Counted from the first letter of the stretch, positions 1-8,427 are shown. The stretch is DNA of 63,245 nt from Rhodoferax sp. (GCF_025356155.1 NZ_JANXUQ010000214.1:1-63245); one strand, 5' to 3'. Made by a program: numbers and translations. Notes: generated by a model from the sequence alone, not told the origin.

Positions 1-169
1 GCGCACCGCGCCGGTAACCCGACAGCAACTGGTCCAGCGGCATGGCGCCCGATTCGAGCTGGCCCACCAGTTGTTCCAGTTCGCCCAAAGCGGCCTCATA
101 TGTGGCGGGCATTGGGATGCTTGGACTGGTATCGGTGGCGGTGTCGGATTTGGCGGGGGCCTTGGGCAT
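1..169 (-). CDS. xseB: Exodeoxyribonuclease VII small subunit (partial, 5' part)
   Basis: The reverse strand encodes the first 56 residues, beginning [14 protein letters not shown] and continuing [14 protein letters not shown], then [20 protein letters not shown], before running off the left edge. The stretch [24 protein letters not shown] is characteristic of XseB, the small subunit that joins XseA to degrade single-stranded DNA into oligonucleotides in the cytoplasm. The family is usually about 70-85 residues, so most of the protein is visible and only the C-terminus is missing. The Pro/Ala/Thr-rich lead before the conserved helix is a common variable extension. It is divergent from the Rieske gene at 353. 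In related genomes ispA and dxs usually follow, but that cannot be seen here. Confidence 0.85.
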   Translation of the reverse strand, partial: MPKAPAKSDTATDTSPSIPMPATYEAALGELEQLVGQLESGAMPLDQLLSGYRRGA

Positions 170-281
170 GGGCTGGCTTGGAATGGAATAGGGGGTAGAA
201 ATCTGCAAAACGCGATTTTAGGCGCTTGCCGGGACATACAGCACAGAGGCATTGTGCCCCCGAGGTACAATCAACACCCCT

Positions 282-331
282 AGGCAGCTCTCAAGGTAGC
301 TGCCTCAACGACCCCCGGCAACGGGGGTTTT
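282..331 (+). promoter_or_regulatory. Tandem hairpin leader with terminator-like second stem
   Basis: Between xseB and the Rieske gene, an 8-bp perfect stem (AGGCAGCT at 282-289 with AGCTGCCT at 298-305) is followed by a CCCCC/GGGGG stem (312-316 with 323-327) and TTTT. A TACAAT hexamer at 266-271 could be a -10 box just upstream, without a convincing -35. The arrangement looks like an untranslated leader with an intrinsic terminator, meaning possible attenuation, ending about 20 nt before the GTG start. It does not match a riboswitch class I can name. Confidence 0.4.
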
Positions 332-352
332 GCATCTAGAGGACCGAGAATT

Positions 353-1603
353 GTGCAAACAATGCGCAGAGCTGACTACTCCCCGAGAGTCAAAAAACCC
401 ATAAACCCCGCAAAGCCCCTAGGCACGCGGGTTTCGACAGAGTCAACAACAACGACTCCGTCACAACTGCCAGTTTCAAGCTATTTTGACCCCGCGCTTT
501 ACCAGCGCGAAATGCAAACTATCTTTCAGCAAGGGCCCCGCTATGTGGGGCATGCATTGAGCGTGCCCAACGTGGGCGACTATTACGCCCTGCCGCAGGA
601 GCAGGAAGGGCGGGCGCTGGTGCGCAATGCAGGTGGCGTGGAGCTGATTTCCAACGTCTGCCGCCACCGCCAGGCGCTGATGCTGAAAGGCCGCGACTCG
701 CTGATACACCCTGTTACCGAAAATGGCCGCCAAGTCGCCAGTGGTGGCGGCAATATCGTGTGCCCACTGCACCGCTGGACCTATAGCGGCGCAAACACAG
801 GTGGCGCCCCAGCTCAGGTCGGCACGCTGATCGGCGCCCCGCATTTTGAGCAAGACCCCTGCCTGAACCTCAAAAACTACCCGCTGCAAGAGTGGAATGG
901 CCTGCTGTTCGAACGCAACGGGCGTGACGTGGCGGCCGACTTGGCCGGCATGGGCCCACGTGGGGCGCTGGACTTTGACGGTTTTGTGCTGGACAAGGTG
1001 GTCATGCACGAGTGCAACTACAACTGGAAGACCTTTATCGAGGTCTACCTGGAGGATTACCACGTTGGCCCTTTCCACCCCGGTTTAGGCAAGTTTGTGT
1101 CCTGTGACGACCTGAGCTGGCAGTTTGCCGACAACTATTCGGTGCAAACCGTGGGTGTGGCCGCGCAATTGGCGCGCAGCGATTCCAGCGCGGGCTCGCC
1201 GGTGTACGCGCGTTGGCAAAAGGCCTTGCTGGCCTACCGCAATGGCGTCGCGCCCCAGCAGGGGGCGATCTGGCTGACCTACTACCCACACATCATGGTG
1301 GAGTGGTATCCGCATGTGCTGACCGTCTCCACGCTGCACCCCATGGGGCCGAACAAGACCATGAACATGGTCGAGTTTTATTACCCCGAAGAAATTGCCG
1401 CCTTTGAGCGTGAATTCGTCGAAGCCCAGCAGGCCGCCTACAACGAAACCTGCCTCGAAGACGACGAGATCGGCGAGCGCATGGACGCGGGCCGCGCCGC
1501 TCTCTATGCCCGCGGCGACAACGAAGCCGGCCCCTACCAAAGCCCTATGGAAGACGGCATGCCCCACTTCCACAGCTGGTACCGCCGCAAGTTAGGACTC
1601 TAG
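353..1603 (+). CDS. Rieske [2Fe-2S] aromatic ring-hydroxylating oxygenase alpha subunit
   Basis: A 416-residue catalytic subunit of a Rieske non-heme iron oxygenase. The cluster ligands appear as NVCRHR and IVCPLHRW (C-x-H ... C-x2-H), and the mononuclear iron site as EDYHVGPFHPG (D-x-H-x4-H) after NWKTFIEVY, the order usual for this family. The two cluster half-sites are separated by about 31 residues rather than the common 15-17, owing to a Gly-rich insertion near residues 115-135. The substrate cannot be read from sequence; an aromatic or quaternary-amine substrate is typical. The start is taken as GTG at 353 because AGAGGA lies about 9 nt upstream; ATG at 362 is the alternative. The stop overlaps the GTG of the next gene (TAGTG), so the two are translationally coupled. 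No reductase or ferredoxin gene is adjacent. Confidence 0.85.
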   Translation: MQTMRRADYSPRVKKPINPAKPLGTRVSTESTTTTPSQLPVSSYFDPALYQREMQTIFQQGPRYVGHALSVPNVGDYYALPQEQEGRALVRNAGGVELISNVCRHRQALMLKGRDSLIHPVTENGRQVASGGGNIVCPLHRWTYSGANTGGAPAQVGTLIGAPHFEQDPCLNLKNYPLQEWNGLLFERNGRDVAADLAGMGPRGALDFDGFVLDKVVMHECNYNWKTFIEVYLEDYHVGPFHPGLGKFVSCDDLSWQFADNYSVQTVGVAAQLARSDSSAGSPVYARWQKALLAYRNGVAPQQGAIWLTYYPHIMVEWYPHVLTVSTLHPMGPNKTMNMVEFYYPEEIAAFEREFVEAQQAAYNETCLEDDEIGERMDAGRAALYARGDNEAGPYQSPMEDGMPHFHSWYRRKLGL

Positions 1604-2490
1604 TGCAAGCATTGTGGATGGTCCTGGGTTCGTTTCTGTTTGCCACCATGGCAGTCGGGATCAAATACGCGTCGGCCAGTTTTGGCACGATGGAGCTGGT
1701 GTTCTACCGTGGCATCGTCAGCATGGTCTTCATGGCGGTGGTGATGCAGGCACGCGGCACACCACTGCGCACACCCGTACCCCTGATGCATGTGTGGCGC
1801 AGCACCGTAGGCGTGTTGTCGCTCAGCGCATGGTTCTACGGCATTGCCCACCTACCGCTGGCAACCGCCATGACGCTGAACTACATGAGCGGCGTCTGGG
1901 TGGCGGCTTTCATCGTGGGTGGTGGCCTGCTGTATGGCCAATCCCAACGCCAGGGGCCGCTGATGGGCACGGTGCTTCTGGGCTTTGCAGGCGTGGTGAT
2001 GACGCTGCGCCCCACCATTGACCACGACCAGTTATTTGCCGGTGTGATTGGCCTGTTGTCGGGCATGGGTGCGGCGCTGGCCTATTTGCAGGTGACGGCG
2101 CTGGGCAAGGTCGGTGAGCCCGAAGTGCGCACCGTGTTTTACTTCTCTATCGGCACGGCCATTGTGGGCGCCGTAGGCTCGCTTTTTACCGGATTGACCC
2201 CATGGTCGCAGGTGAGCTGGACAGCAGCGGTTTGGGTGATTCCGATTGGCGTGCTGGCGTCGCTAGGCCAATGGTGCATGACCCGCGCTTACAGCCACGG
2301 CTCCACCTTGGTGGTGGCCAGCATGCAATACGCAGGCATTGTGTTTGCATCCATCTACAGCCTCGCGCTGTTTGGCGAATACATTGCGCCGATCGGGTGG
2401 GCAGGCATTGCTGTCATTGTGGCCAGCGGTGTCCTGGCGACTATCCTGCGTTCGCGCGCACTCCCCAACACGCCGGCAGAAGACCACTAA
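1603..2490 (+). CDS. EamA/DMT-superfamily transporter
   Basis: A 295-residue inner-membrane protein with about ten hydrophobic segments arranged as two repeats of five, the architecture of the 10-TM drug/metabolite exporter (EamA, RhaT-like) family. Recognisable features are the early FATMAVGIKYAS segment, LNYMSGVWVA in the fourth helix and FGEYIAPIGWAGIAVIVASG near the end, typical of the second EamA repeat. The substrate is unknown; such proteins export amino acids, metabolites or drugs. The GTG start overlaps the last base of the Rieske stop codon, so export of a Rieske product, or uptake of its substrate, is a plausible but untested link. Confidence 0.85.
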   Translation: MQALWMVLGSFLFATMAVGIKYASASFGTMELVFYRGIVSMVFMAVVMQARGTPLRTPVPLMHVWRSTVGVLSLSAWFYGIAHLPLATAMTLNYMSGVWVAAFIVGGGLLYGQSQRQGPLMGTVLLGFAGVVMTLRPTIDHDQLFAGVIGLLSGMGAALAYLQVTALGKVGEPEVRTVFYFSIGTAIVGAVGSLFTGLTPWSQVSWTAAVWVIPIGVLASLGQWCMTRAYSHGSTLVVASMQYAGIVFASIYSLALFGEYIAPIGWAGIAVIVASGVLATILRSRALPNTPAEDH

Positions 2491-2543
2491 AGCGGCGGTC
2501 CTTTCTCTTCATTTTCGTCCAACACTCCAAGGGCCACACCACC

Positions 2544-3437
2544 ATGTACAGCACCCTGATCTCCGTTGAACAGTTGAAAGCCCTGCGTGCCAGCGGTCAG
2601 GCACACACCGTGTTTGACTGCAGCTTCCTGCTGACCGACCCCAAGGCCGGAGAGGCCATGTACCTGGAAACCCATATCCCCGGCGCCGTGTACGCCCACC
2701 TGGACAAGCACCTGAGCGCAGCCAAAGACCCGGTCACCGGCAAACCCGCGCCCGGCAGCAGCGCCTCGGGTGGGCGCCACCCCTTGCCTGCACGTGAAAG
2801 CTTCGCCGCCTGGCTCGGCTCGGTCGGCTTTGACAACACACAACAGGCCGTGGTGTATGACCGCCAGGGCGCAAATTATTGCGGCCGTCTGTGGTGGATG
2901 CTGAAGTGGGCGGGCCATGAAAACGTGGCTGTGCTGGACGGCGGTTTGCAGGCGTGGCAAGCGGCTAATGGCGCTGTTGAAATTGGCCCTCAGCAGCAAC
3001 GCCCTAAGGCTGACTACGCGCTAGCCCACGAAAAGACTGTACTTACTGCTATTGATACTGTAGCAAGCCATGTTGGCAAGTCCGCCGAACCCGGTGGCCA
3101 GACCATCATCGACGCGCGCGCCACGCCACGCTTTCGCGGTGAGGTGGAGCCGCTGGACCCAGTGGCTGGCCACATACCCGGCGCATTGAATCGCCCGTTC
3201 AACCTCAACATCGCCGCCGATGGACGCTTCCGCCCTGCGGCCGAATTGCGCGCCGAATTTGACGCGTTGTTGGGAGGCCGCGCGCCCGAGTCGGTGGTGC
3301 ACCACTGCGGCAGTGGCGTCAGCGCCGTGCCCAACATCATCGCCATGGAGATCGCGGGACTGGGGCGCACTGCGCTGTTTGCCGGTAGCTGGAGCGAGTG
3401 GTGCAGTGATCCTTCGCGGCCGGTTGCGCAGGGATAG
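2544..3437 (+). CDS. sseA: 3-mercaptopyruvate/thiosulfate sulfurtransferase (double rhodanese)
   Basis: A 297-residue protein with two rhodanese domains. The N-terminal, inactive domain carries FDCSFLL and HIPGAVYAHLD; the C-terminal, catalytic one carries IIDARATPRFRGE, GHIPGALNRPF and the active-site loop HHCGSGVSA. A CGSG-V-[ST]-A loop is typical of 3-mercaptopyruvate sulfurtransferases, which move sulfur from mercaptopyruvate to cyanide or thiols; classical rhodaneses have a CRKG-type loop. The reading frame is open for 342 nt further upstream, but the start is set at ATG 2544 where homology begins. Residues about 159-175 (ALAHEKTVLTAIDTVAS) fall in the linker between domains and are encoded by a copy of the roughly 50-bp dispersed repeat, read in frame. 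The cell location is cytoplasmic, with no signal peptide. Confidence 0.88.
   Translation: MYSTLISVEQLKALRASGQAHTVFDCSFLLTDPKAGEAMYLETHIPGAVYAHLDKHLSAAKDPVTGKPAPGSSASGGRHPLPARESFAAWLGSVGFDNTQQAVVYDRQGANYCGRLWWMLKWAGHENVAVLDGGLQAWQAANGAVEIGPQQQRPKADYALAHEKTVLTAIDTVASHVGKSAEPGGQTIIDARATPRFRGEVEPLDPVAGHIPGALNRPFNLNIAADGRFRPAAELRAEFDALLGGRAPESVVHHCGSGVSAVPNIIAMEIAGLGRTALFAGSWSEWCSDPSRPVAQG
3018..3068 (+). repeat. Family-2 dispersed repeat, in frame in sseA
   Basis: GCGCTAGCCCACG is followed after about 16 nt by the AT-rich palindromic part (TGCTATTGATA, TGTAGCAAGC). It is the same element as at 18116, 32943, 40334, 42658, 49748 and 55640. Here it is read as ALAHEKTVLTAIDTVAS in the inter-domain linker of the sulfurtransferase. 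Confidence 0.6.
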
Positions 3438-3477
3438 AAAAAACTGCGAACCGCGAGAGGTTTTTGGCAGTTCGCCC

Positions 3478-3569
3478 GCAGCAGATTGGGGGTAGGCACC
3501 GCCGTTCGTGTCCCCCGCCCTTTGGGCTCCTCCTTGACCTCACTTTGGTGCCTACCCCCACTCTGCTGC
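3478..3569. repeat. Modular hairpin element, copy E1
   Basis: Arms GCAGCAGATTGGGGGTAGG... (3478-3500) and its complement (3547-3569) pair over 23 bp with one mismatch. The 46-nt interior carries the conserved core on the minus strand: GAGGTCAAGGAGGA, a GCCC-AAA-GGGC mini-hairpin, then GGGGGACACGAA. It lies between the convergent genes sseA and the ZIP transporter. A further imperfect inverted repeat (3587-3597 with 3621-3632) separates it from copy E2, so this whole 310-bp intergenic stretch is made of hairpins. Confidence 0.7.
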
Positions 3570-3635
3570 TGGAACCTTCGCTTGCAGCGATTGGTTTCCA
3601 GTATTTCTTTGGAACGCCGCAAACCAAGTCGCGCA

Positions 3636-3723
3636 GTATCAACCGGGTAGTGGCTTTTGCGTAGGTAAAGGAGGAGGCCGAAGGCCGGGGAACACGGAGC
3701 AAAACCCGCTACCCGATTGATAC
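3636..3723. repeat. Modular hairpin element, copy E2
   Basis: The arms at 3636-3660 and 3699-3723 (starting GTATCAACCGGGTAG and ending CTACCCGATTGATAC) pair over 25 positions with three mismatches. They differ from the arms of E1. The 38-nt interior is the same core on the plus strand: AGGTAAAGGAGGA, GGCC-GAA-GGCC, GGGGAACACG. It ends 24 nt before the stop of the ZIP gene, so it could end transcription in either direction. Confidence 0.7.
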
Positions 3724-3747
3724 AACAGCTACGTTGGCAACAGCGGT

Positions 3748-4536
3748 TCAATGCCCCCCGTGGGCCAGACCGCTCATCACCGTGACCAAACCTATGCCCA
3801 ACCCCAGCCACGTAATCTGCGCCAGCGTTTCCTTCAACGACAAACGCTTTTGCAACTGTGGAATCAGATCGGCCAGGGCCACATAAACAAAGCTGCTGGA
3901 AGCCACGACCAAAAAGTACGGCAGGTAGTCGTGCAATAAATCCACCAACCAGTAACCAGCCAAGCCGCCCAAGGCCGTGACGGCACCGGCCAGCGACACC
4001 TTGACCAGGGCCATGCGTTTGTTGTTGGTGCCGGAGCGCAGCACCATCAAATCGCCCATGTGGTGCGGCACTTCGTGGGCCAGTACGGCCAGCGCGGCAA
4101 TCGCGCCCAAGCGCATATCGGCCATGAAGGCGGAGGCGATCAAAATGCCGTCGCCGAAGCAGTGCACACTATCGCCGGTCAACACCGCCCAGCTACCGGG
4201 TTGTACCGGTGCATGGTCATGCCAATGGCCGTGGTGTGCGTTGCCATCCTCTGGGTGGTGGTGTTCGTGGCCGTGGTGCCACAACTCAGCCTTGTCCAGC
4301 AGAAAGAAAAACACCAGCCCCAGCAGCAGGGTCAAGAACAGGTCATGCGGGGCCACCCGGCTCTCGAACGCCTCGGGTAGCAGGTGCATGAAGGCTGTGG
4401 CCATCAGCGCACCGGCCGCCATGCTGAGCATGTGCTGGGTGTAACGGGCCAGTGCGCCAAAGCTCAGCGCTGCGGCCAGCCAGACCGAGCCGATACCTGC
4501 GACCAGTGTTCCTATCAAGATTGCTATCAATGTCAT
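3748..4536 (-). CDS. ZIP-family divalent metal transporter
   Basis: A 262-residue polytopic membrane protein of the ZIP (zinc/iron permease) family, GufA-like. The metal-binding signatures are HCFGDGILIASAF in helix IV (H-x2-x-DG pattern) and AHEVPHHMGD in helix V (HE-x-PHH-x-GD). A His-rich loop, HHGHEHHHPEDGNAHHGHWH, lies between helices III and IV and is typical of ZIP metal sensing or capture. Zn(II) is the likely substrate, with Fe, Mn or Co possible. The gene converges with sseA across the hairpin-element cluster. The DNA around the start codon (GATAGC, TAGCTA) faintly resembles the AT-rich half of the dispersed family-2 repeat, without its GCTAGCCCTCG half. Confidence 0.87.
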   Translation of the reverse strand: MTLIAILIGTLVAGIGSVWLAAALSFGALARYTQHMLSMAAGALMATAFMHLLPEAFESRVAPHDLFLTLLLGLVFFFLLDKAELWHHGHEHHHPEDGNAHHGHWHDHAPVQPGSWAVLTGDSVHCFGDGILIASAFMADMRLGAIAALAVLAHEVPHHMGDLMVLRSGTNNKRMALVKVSLAGAVTALGGLAGYWLVDLLHDYLPYFLVVASSSFVYVALADLIPQLQKRLSLKETLAQITWLGLGIGLVTVMSGLAHGGH

Positions 4537-4593
4537 AGCTACTCACGCATATTCCTGGAGGGCTAGAGCCCGATTTCACTTACAGAGAAAAGT

Positions 4594-4615
4594 AAAAACC
4601 GCCCCTGGGGGCGGT
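4594..4615 (-). terminator. Intrinsic terminator after the dienelactone hydrolase gene
   Basis: Read on the minus strand, a GC stem (ACCGCCCC with GGGGCGGT, 4598-4605 and 4608-4615) runs into five Us (AAAAA on the plus strand at 4594-4598). It lies 26 nt past the stop of the minus-strand gene ending at 4641. Confidence 0.75.
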
Positions 4616-4640
4616 CATCGCACACGTCCAGCGTAAGGCC

Positions 4641-5549
4641 TCAGACGCCGTGGCCCTTGAACCACTCCAGCGCGCGTTTGAAGCCATCTTCGGCCGCGTC
4701 CTTGCGGTAGCTGGGGCGGTAGTCCGCGTGGAAGGCGTGGGGCGCTTGAGGGTACACCACAAACTCCGAAGCCTTGGCGGCTTTATTGCCCTTGGCACCG
4801 GCCGCGGCCAGCGCCTCCTTCATGCCGTTGACGGTGGTCAGCGGGATGCCACCATCTTGCCCGCCGTACAGGCCCAGCACGGGCGCCTTCAAGCCCGCGG
4901 CCAGTTCCAGTGGGTGTTTGGGCGTAATGTCTGATGCGCCACCGACCAGGCGGCCATACCAGGCCACACCGGCTTTAACGTTTTTGCTTTGCTCGGCATA
5001 CAACCAGGTAATGCGACCGCCCCAGCAGAAGCCGGTGATGCCCACGCGTTTGGTGTCGCCATCGTTTTCACTGGCCCACTGCACGGCGCCGTCCAGGTCC
5101 TCCATGACTTGGTCATCGGGTACCTTGGCCACCACTTCGGCCATCAATTTGCCAATGTCGGTGTATTTGCTGGCGTCGCCCTGGCGCGCGTACAGGTCAG
5201 GCGCAATCGCCAAGTAGCCCGCCTTGGCGAAACGACGGCAGGTGTCGGCAATGTATTCGTGTACACCAAAAATTTCTTGCACCACCAAAATCACGGGCAG
5301 GTTCTTCTTCCCCTCGGGCGCGGCGTAGTAAAACGGCACAGAGAAACCGGCGACGTCGTAAATACCCTCACCTGCGGTCAACCCGGTAGACGGTGTTTTG
5401 ATGGCGGTTTGCGCCATGATGGGCATTGCGGTGGCCGCGTAGCCCACGCCCAAGGCCGTCTTGAGTGCCGTGCGGCGGGTGGCACCGGCCTCTGTGGACT
5501 TGCCGGGGAGCAAGGCGTTGAATTCATCTTTTTGGTCTGCAGTCAGCAT
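4641..5549 (-). CDS. Dienelactone hydrolase family protein, probably exported
   Basis: A 302-residue alpha/beta hydrolase of the dienelactone hydrolase family. The Cys nucleophile is in GFCWGGR (about residue 173), the acid is GGQDGG, and the base is PHAFHAD; VVQEIFGVHEYI supplies the Glu that interacts with the catalytic Cys in this family. This DLH group cleaves dienelactones or other ester/lactone bonds; the actual substrate is unknown. The N-terminus has a cytosolic-looking lead followed by TRRTALKTALGVGYAATAMP and an A-x-A-like site, suggesting export through Tat or anchoring, which would be unusual for classical cytoplasmic DLH. It follows polA on the same strand by 61 bp and ends at a clear terminator. 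Confidence 0.85.
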   Translation of the reverse strand: MLTADQKDEFNALLPGKSTEAGATRRTALKTALGVGYAATAMPIMAQTAIKTPSTGLTAGEGIYDVAGFSVPFYYAAPEGKKNLPVILVVQEIFGVHEYIADTCRRFAKAGYLAIAPDLYARQGDASKYTDIGKLMAEVVAKVPDDQVMEDLDGAVQWASENDGDTKRVGITGFCWGGRITWLYAEQSKNVKAGVAWYGRLVGGASDITPKHPLELAAGLKAPVLGLYGGQDGGIPLTTVNGMKEALAAAGAKGNKAAKASEFVVYPQAPHAFHADYRPSYRKDAAEDGFKRALEWFKGHGV

Positions 5550-5610
5550 CGCTTAAGTCCTTCAATCAATCAAGGGGTTGGGTGGGGGAAACCGACACAG
5601 TCTACGGTAA

Positions 5611-8427
5611 TCAGTGGGCTTTGTCCCAGTTGGGGCCTACGCCTACTTCGGACAACAGCGGCACTTTCAGGTCGGCCACACCGGCCATCAGCCGGGGTAT
5701 CTCCAGCTTGAGCCAATCGACCTCCTGCTCAGGCACCTCGAACACCAATTCATCGTGCACCTGCATGATCATCTTCGTGCCGCGTTGCTCATCGTCCAGC
5801 ACCTGCTGCACTTTGTTCATGCTGAGCTTGATCAGGTCGGCCGCCGTGCCCTGCATCGGCGCGTTGATGGCCGCACGCTCCAGGCCAGCCAGTTGTGCAC
5901 CCTTGGCAGATTTGATACCGGAGAGTTGCAAACGCCGGCCAAAAACGGTTTCCACATAGCCCTGCTTTTTGGCCAGTTCGCGTGTGGTTTCCATGTAGGT
6001 TTTTACACCGGGATAGCGCTCAAAGTAACGCGTGATGTAGTTCTTGGCCGCCGTGTTGTCAATGCCCAGGTTGCGCGCCAGACCGTAGGCGCTCATGCCA
6101 TAGATCAATCCAAAGTTGATGACCTTGGCATAGCGGCGCTGCTCGCTGCTCACCTGGTCTACAGACACGCCAAACACTTCGGCAGCGGTGGCGCGGTGCA
6201 CATCCAGGCCGCCGTGGAAGGCGCTGAGCAGGGCCTCATCGCCGCTGATGTGGGCCATGATGCGCAGCTCGATCTGCGAATAGTCAGCGCTGGCAATGAC
6301 GCTGCCCGCTGGCGCCACAAAGGCCTCGCGCACACGCCGGCCCTCAGGCGTGCGGATGGGGATGTTTTGCAGATTGGGGTCGTTGCTGGACAAGCGCCCG
6401 GTGATGGCCACGGCCTGCGCGTAGTGGGTGTGCACGCGGCCCGTGCGGGGCAGGGCCAGTTGGGCCAACTTGTCGGTGTAGGTTCCCTTGAGCTTGGCCA
6501 GGCCGCGGTGTTCCAGCAGCTTGGCGGGCAGCGGGTAATCCTCCGCCAGCTTCTCCAGCACTTCTTCATCGGTGCTGCGCGCACCGGTTGCGGTTTTCTT
6601 CACGACCGGCATGCCCAGCTTGTCAAAGAAAATTTCACCCAATTGTTTGGGGCTGCTGAGGTTGAAAGGCTGGCCTGCGATCTCATAGGCCTCGGTTTCC
6701 AGTTGCAGAATGCGCTGGCCCAGCGCATGACTTTGTGCGGCCAACGTGGGGGCATCTATCAGCACGCCATTGCGCTCAATCCTGTACAGCGTCTCACTGC
6801 TGGCCATTTCCAGTTCGTAGATGAACTTCAGCTTATCGTCCGCTTCCAGCTGCGGCCACAGCACGCGGTGCACGTCCAGCGTCTGGTCCGAGTCTTCGCA
6901 CGAGTATTCGGCCGCTTTTGCAATCTCGACCTGGTCAAACGCGATCTGGCTAGCGCCTTTGCCGCACAGGTCTTCGTAGTTGATACCGCTGCGCCCCACA
7001 TGGCGCTCGGCCAGGCTGGCCAGGCCGTGGGGCATATGCACTTCCAGCACATAGCTTTGCAGCATGGTGTCGTGGGCATAACCTTGGACCTCGATGCCGT
7101 GGTTGGCAAACACATGGCGGTCATATTTGATGTGCTGGCCCAGCTTCTTCGCAGCCGGGTTCTCCAGCCAGGGCTTGAGTTTGGCCAGCACTTCTTCGCG
7201 GTTGAGTTGCTCGGGGGCATCGGGGTACCGGTGCGTGACCGGGATATAGGCTGCTTCGCCCGGTTTGACGCTGAAAGAAATGCCAACGATCTCTGCACGC
7301 ATTTCGTCCAGCGACGTGGTCTCGGTGTCGATCGCCACCAGCTCCGCAGCCTGCAGGCGCGCCAACCACAGGTCCAGCGACTCCCACGTGAAGATGGTGT
7401 CGTAAACCAGATTGGTGGCGTTGCGCGTGCCGCCCAGGTCGGGCGCTTCGTCGAACAGCCCCGGTGCGGCACTGCCGGCGACCGCGCGTGGGCTCGGCTG
7501 CTGCTCCTTGAGCAGTTCGGGCGAAACGGCCTGGCTATCCAAGGTCTTGACCAGCCCCTTGAAGCCACAACGTTCACCGAAAGCGCGCAGGGCCGCACTG
7601 TCCTGCCCGCGTATGGCCATCTCCTCCAGCGACGGCAGGCCGCCGAGGTGGCCTTCCATGCTGCAATCGGTCTTGATGGTCAGCAGCTCGCGCCCCTTGG
7701 GCAACCAATCCAGCGCATTGCGCAGGTTTTCTCCCACCACGCCCTTAATGTTGGCCGCGTTCTCGACGACGCCTTGTAGCGAACCGTATTCCAGCAGCCA
7801 CTTCACCGCCGTCTTGGGGCCAACTTTTGGCACACCCGGCACGTTGTCGACCTGGTCTCCGACCAGCGTCTGGTAATCCAGCATCAGCCGCGGCGGCACA
7901 CCGAATTCGGCCTCGACCCCCGCGACGTCCCGCCGACGGTCGTTCATGGTATCGATCACCATGATGTGTTCGTTGACCAGTTGGCTCAAGTCCTTGTCGC
8001 CGCTGGAGATGATGACATTTACCCCTTGCTCCGATGCGCAGTGGGCCAGCGTGCCGATCACGTCATCGGCCTCCACGCCCGGCACAGCCAGCACCTTCCA
8101 GCCCAGTAAGGCGACGACTTCGTGGATGGGGTCTACCTGCGAGCGCAGGTCATCCGGCATCGGCGAACGGTTGGCCTTGTAATCCGGGTACAGAACATCC
8201 CGGAAGGTGGGGCCCTTGGCGTCGAACACACAGGCCGTGTAATCGGCCCGCACGTCCTTGCTCAGCTTTTGCATCATGTTGATCATGATGCGGATGGCAC
8301 CCGTCTTTTGCACCGCGCCATCGGGCAAGGTGGTGCTCAAGGATTCGCCGCCCGCAAAGAAGGCGCGGTAGAGGTAGCTGGAGCCATCCACCAGCAACAG
8401 GGTTTTCTTATCAGTCATGACGCGCAT
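5611..8427 (-). CDS. polA: DNA polymerase I
   Basis: A 938-residue full-length Pol I. The 5'-nuclease domain begins LLLVDGSSYLYRAFF and contains GVEADDVIGTLA and SGDKDLSQLV. The 3'-5' exonuclease domain shows VAIDTETTSLDEM (about residue 366), so the D-x-E metal ligands needed for proofreading are present. The polymerase domain has motif A SADYSQIELR (about 714), motif B RRYAKVINFGLIYG (about 766) and motif C QVHDELVFEV (about 892). It fills gaps, removes RNA primers and serves in repair in the cytoplasm. The start is uncertain by three codons (MRVMTDKK versus MTDKK). The gene is divergent from thrB, with a 117-bp spacer for promoters. A 721-codon open frame on the opposite strand is a G+C shadow. 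Confidence 0.97.
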   Translation of the reverse strand: MRVMTDKKTLLLVDGSSYLYRAFFAGGESLSTTLPDGAVQKTGAIRIMINMMQKLSKDVRADYTACVFDAKGPTFRDVLYPDYKANRSPMPDDLRSQVDPIHEVVALLGWKVLAVPGVEADDVIGTLAHCASEQGVNVIISSGDKDLSQLVNEHIMVIDTMNDRRRDVAGVEAEFGVPPRLMLDYQTLVGDQVDNVPGVPKVGPKTAVKWLLEYGSLQGVVENAANIKGVVGENLRNALDWLPKGRELLTIKTDCSMEGHLGGLPSLEEMAIRGQDSAALRAFGERCGFKGLVKTLDSQAVSPELLKEQQPSPRAVAGSAAPGLFDEAPDLGGTRNATNLVYDTIFTWESLDLWLARLQAAELVAIDTETTSLDEMRAEIVGISFSVKPGEAAYIPVTHRYPDAPEQLNREEVLAKLKPWLENPAAKKLGQHIKYDRHVFANHGIEVQGYAHDTMLQSYVLEVHMPHGLASLAERHVGRSGINYEDLCGKGASQIAFDQVEIAKAAEYSCEDSDQTLDVHRVLWPQLEADDKLKFIYELEMASSETLYRIERNGVLIDAPTLAAQSHALGQRILQLETEAYEIAGQPFNLSSPKQLGEIFFDKLGMPVVKKTATGARSTDEEVLEKLAEDYPLPAKLLEHRGLAKLKGTYTDKLAQLALPRTGRVHTHYAQAVAITGRLSSNDPNLQNIPIRTPEGRRVREAFVAPAGSVIASADYSQIELRIMAHISGDEALLSAFHGGLDVHRATAAEVFGVSVDQVSSEQRRYAKVINFGLIYGMSAYGLARNLGIDNTAAKNYITRYFERYPGVKTYMETTRELAKKQGYVETVFGRRLQLSGIKSAKGAQLAGLERAAINAPMQGTAADLIKLSMNKVQQVLDDEQRGTKMIMQVHDELVFEVPEQEVDWLKLEIPRLMAGVADLKVPLLSEVGVGPNWDKAH

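Noticed and set aside
5614..7779. A 721-codon open frame on the plus strand opposite polA
   Set aside because: It has no recognisable motifs and mirrors the codon bias of polA, a standard high-G+C shadow frame.
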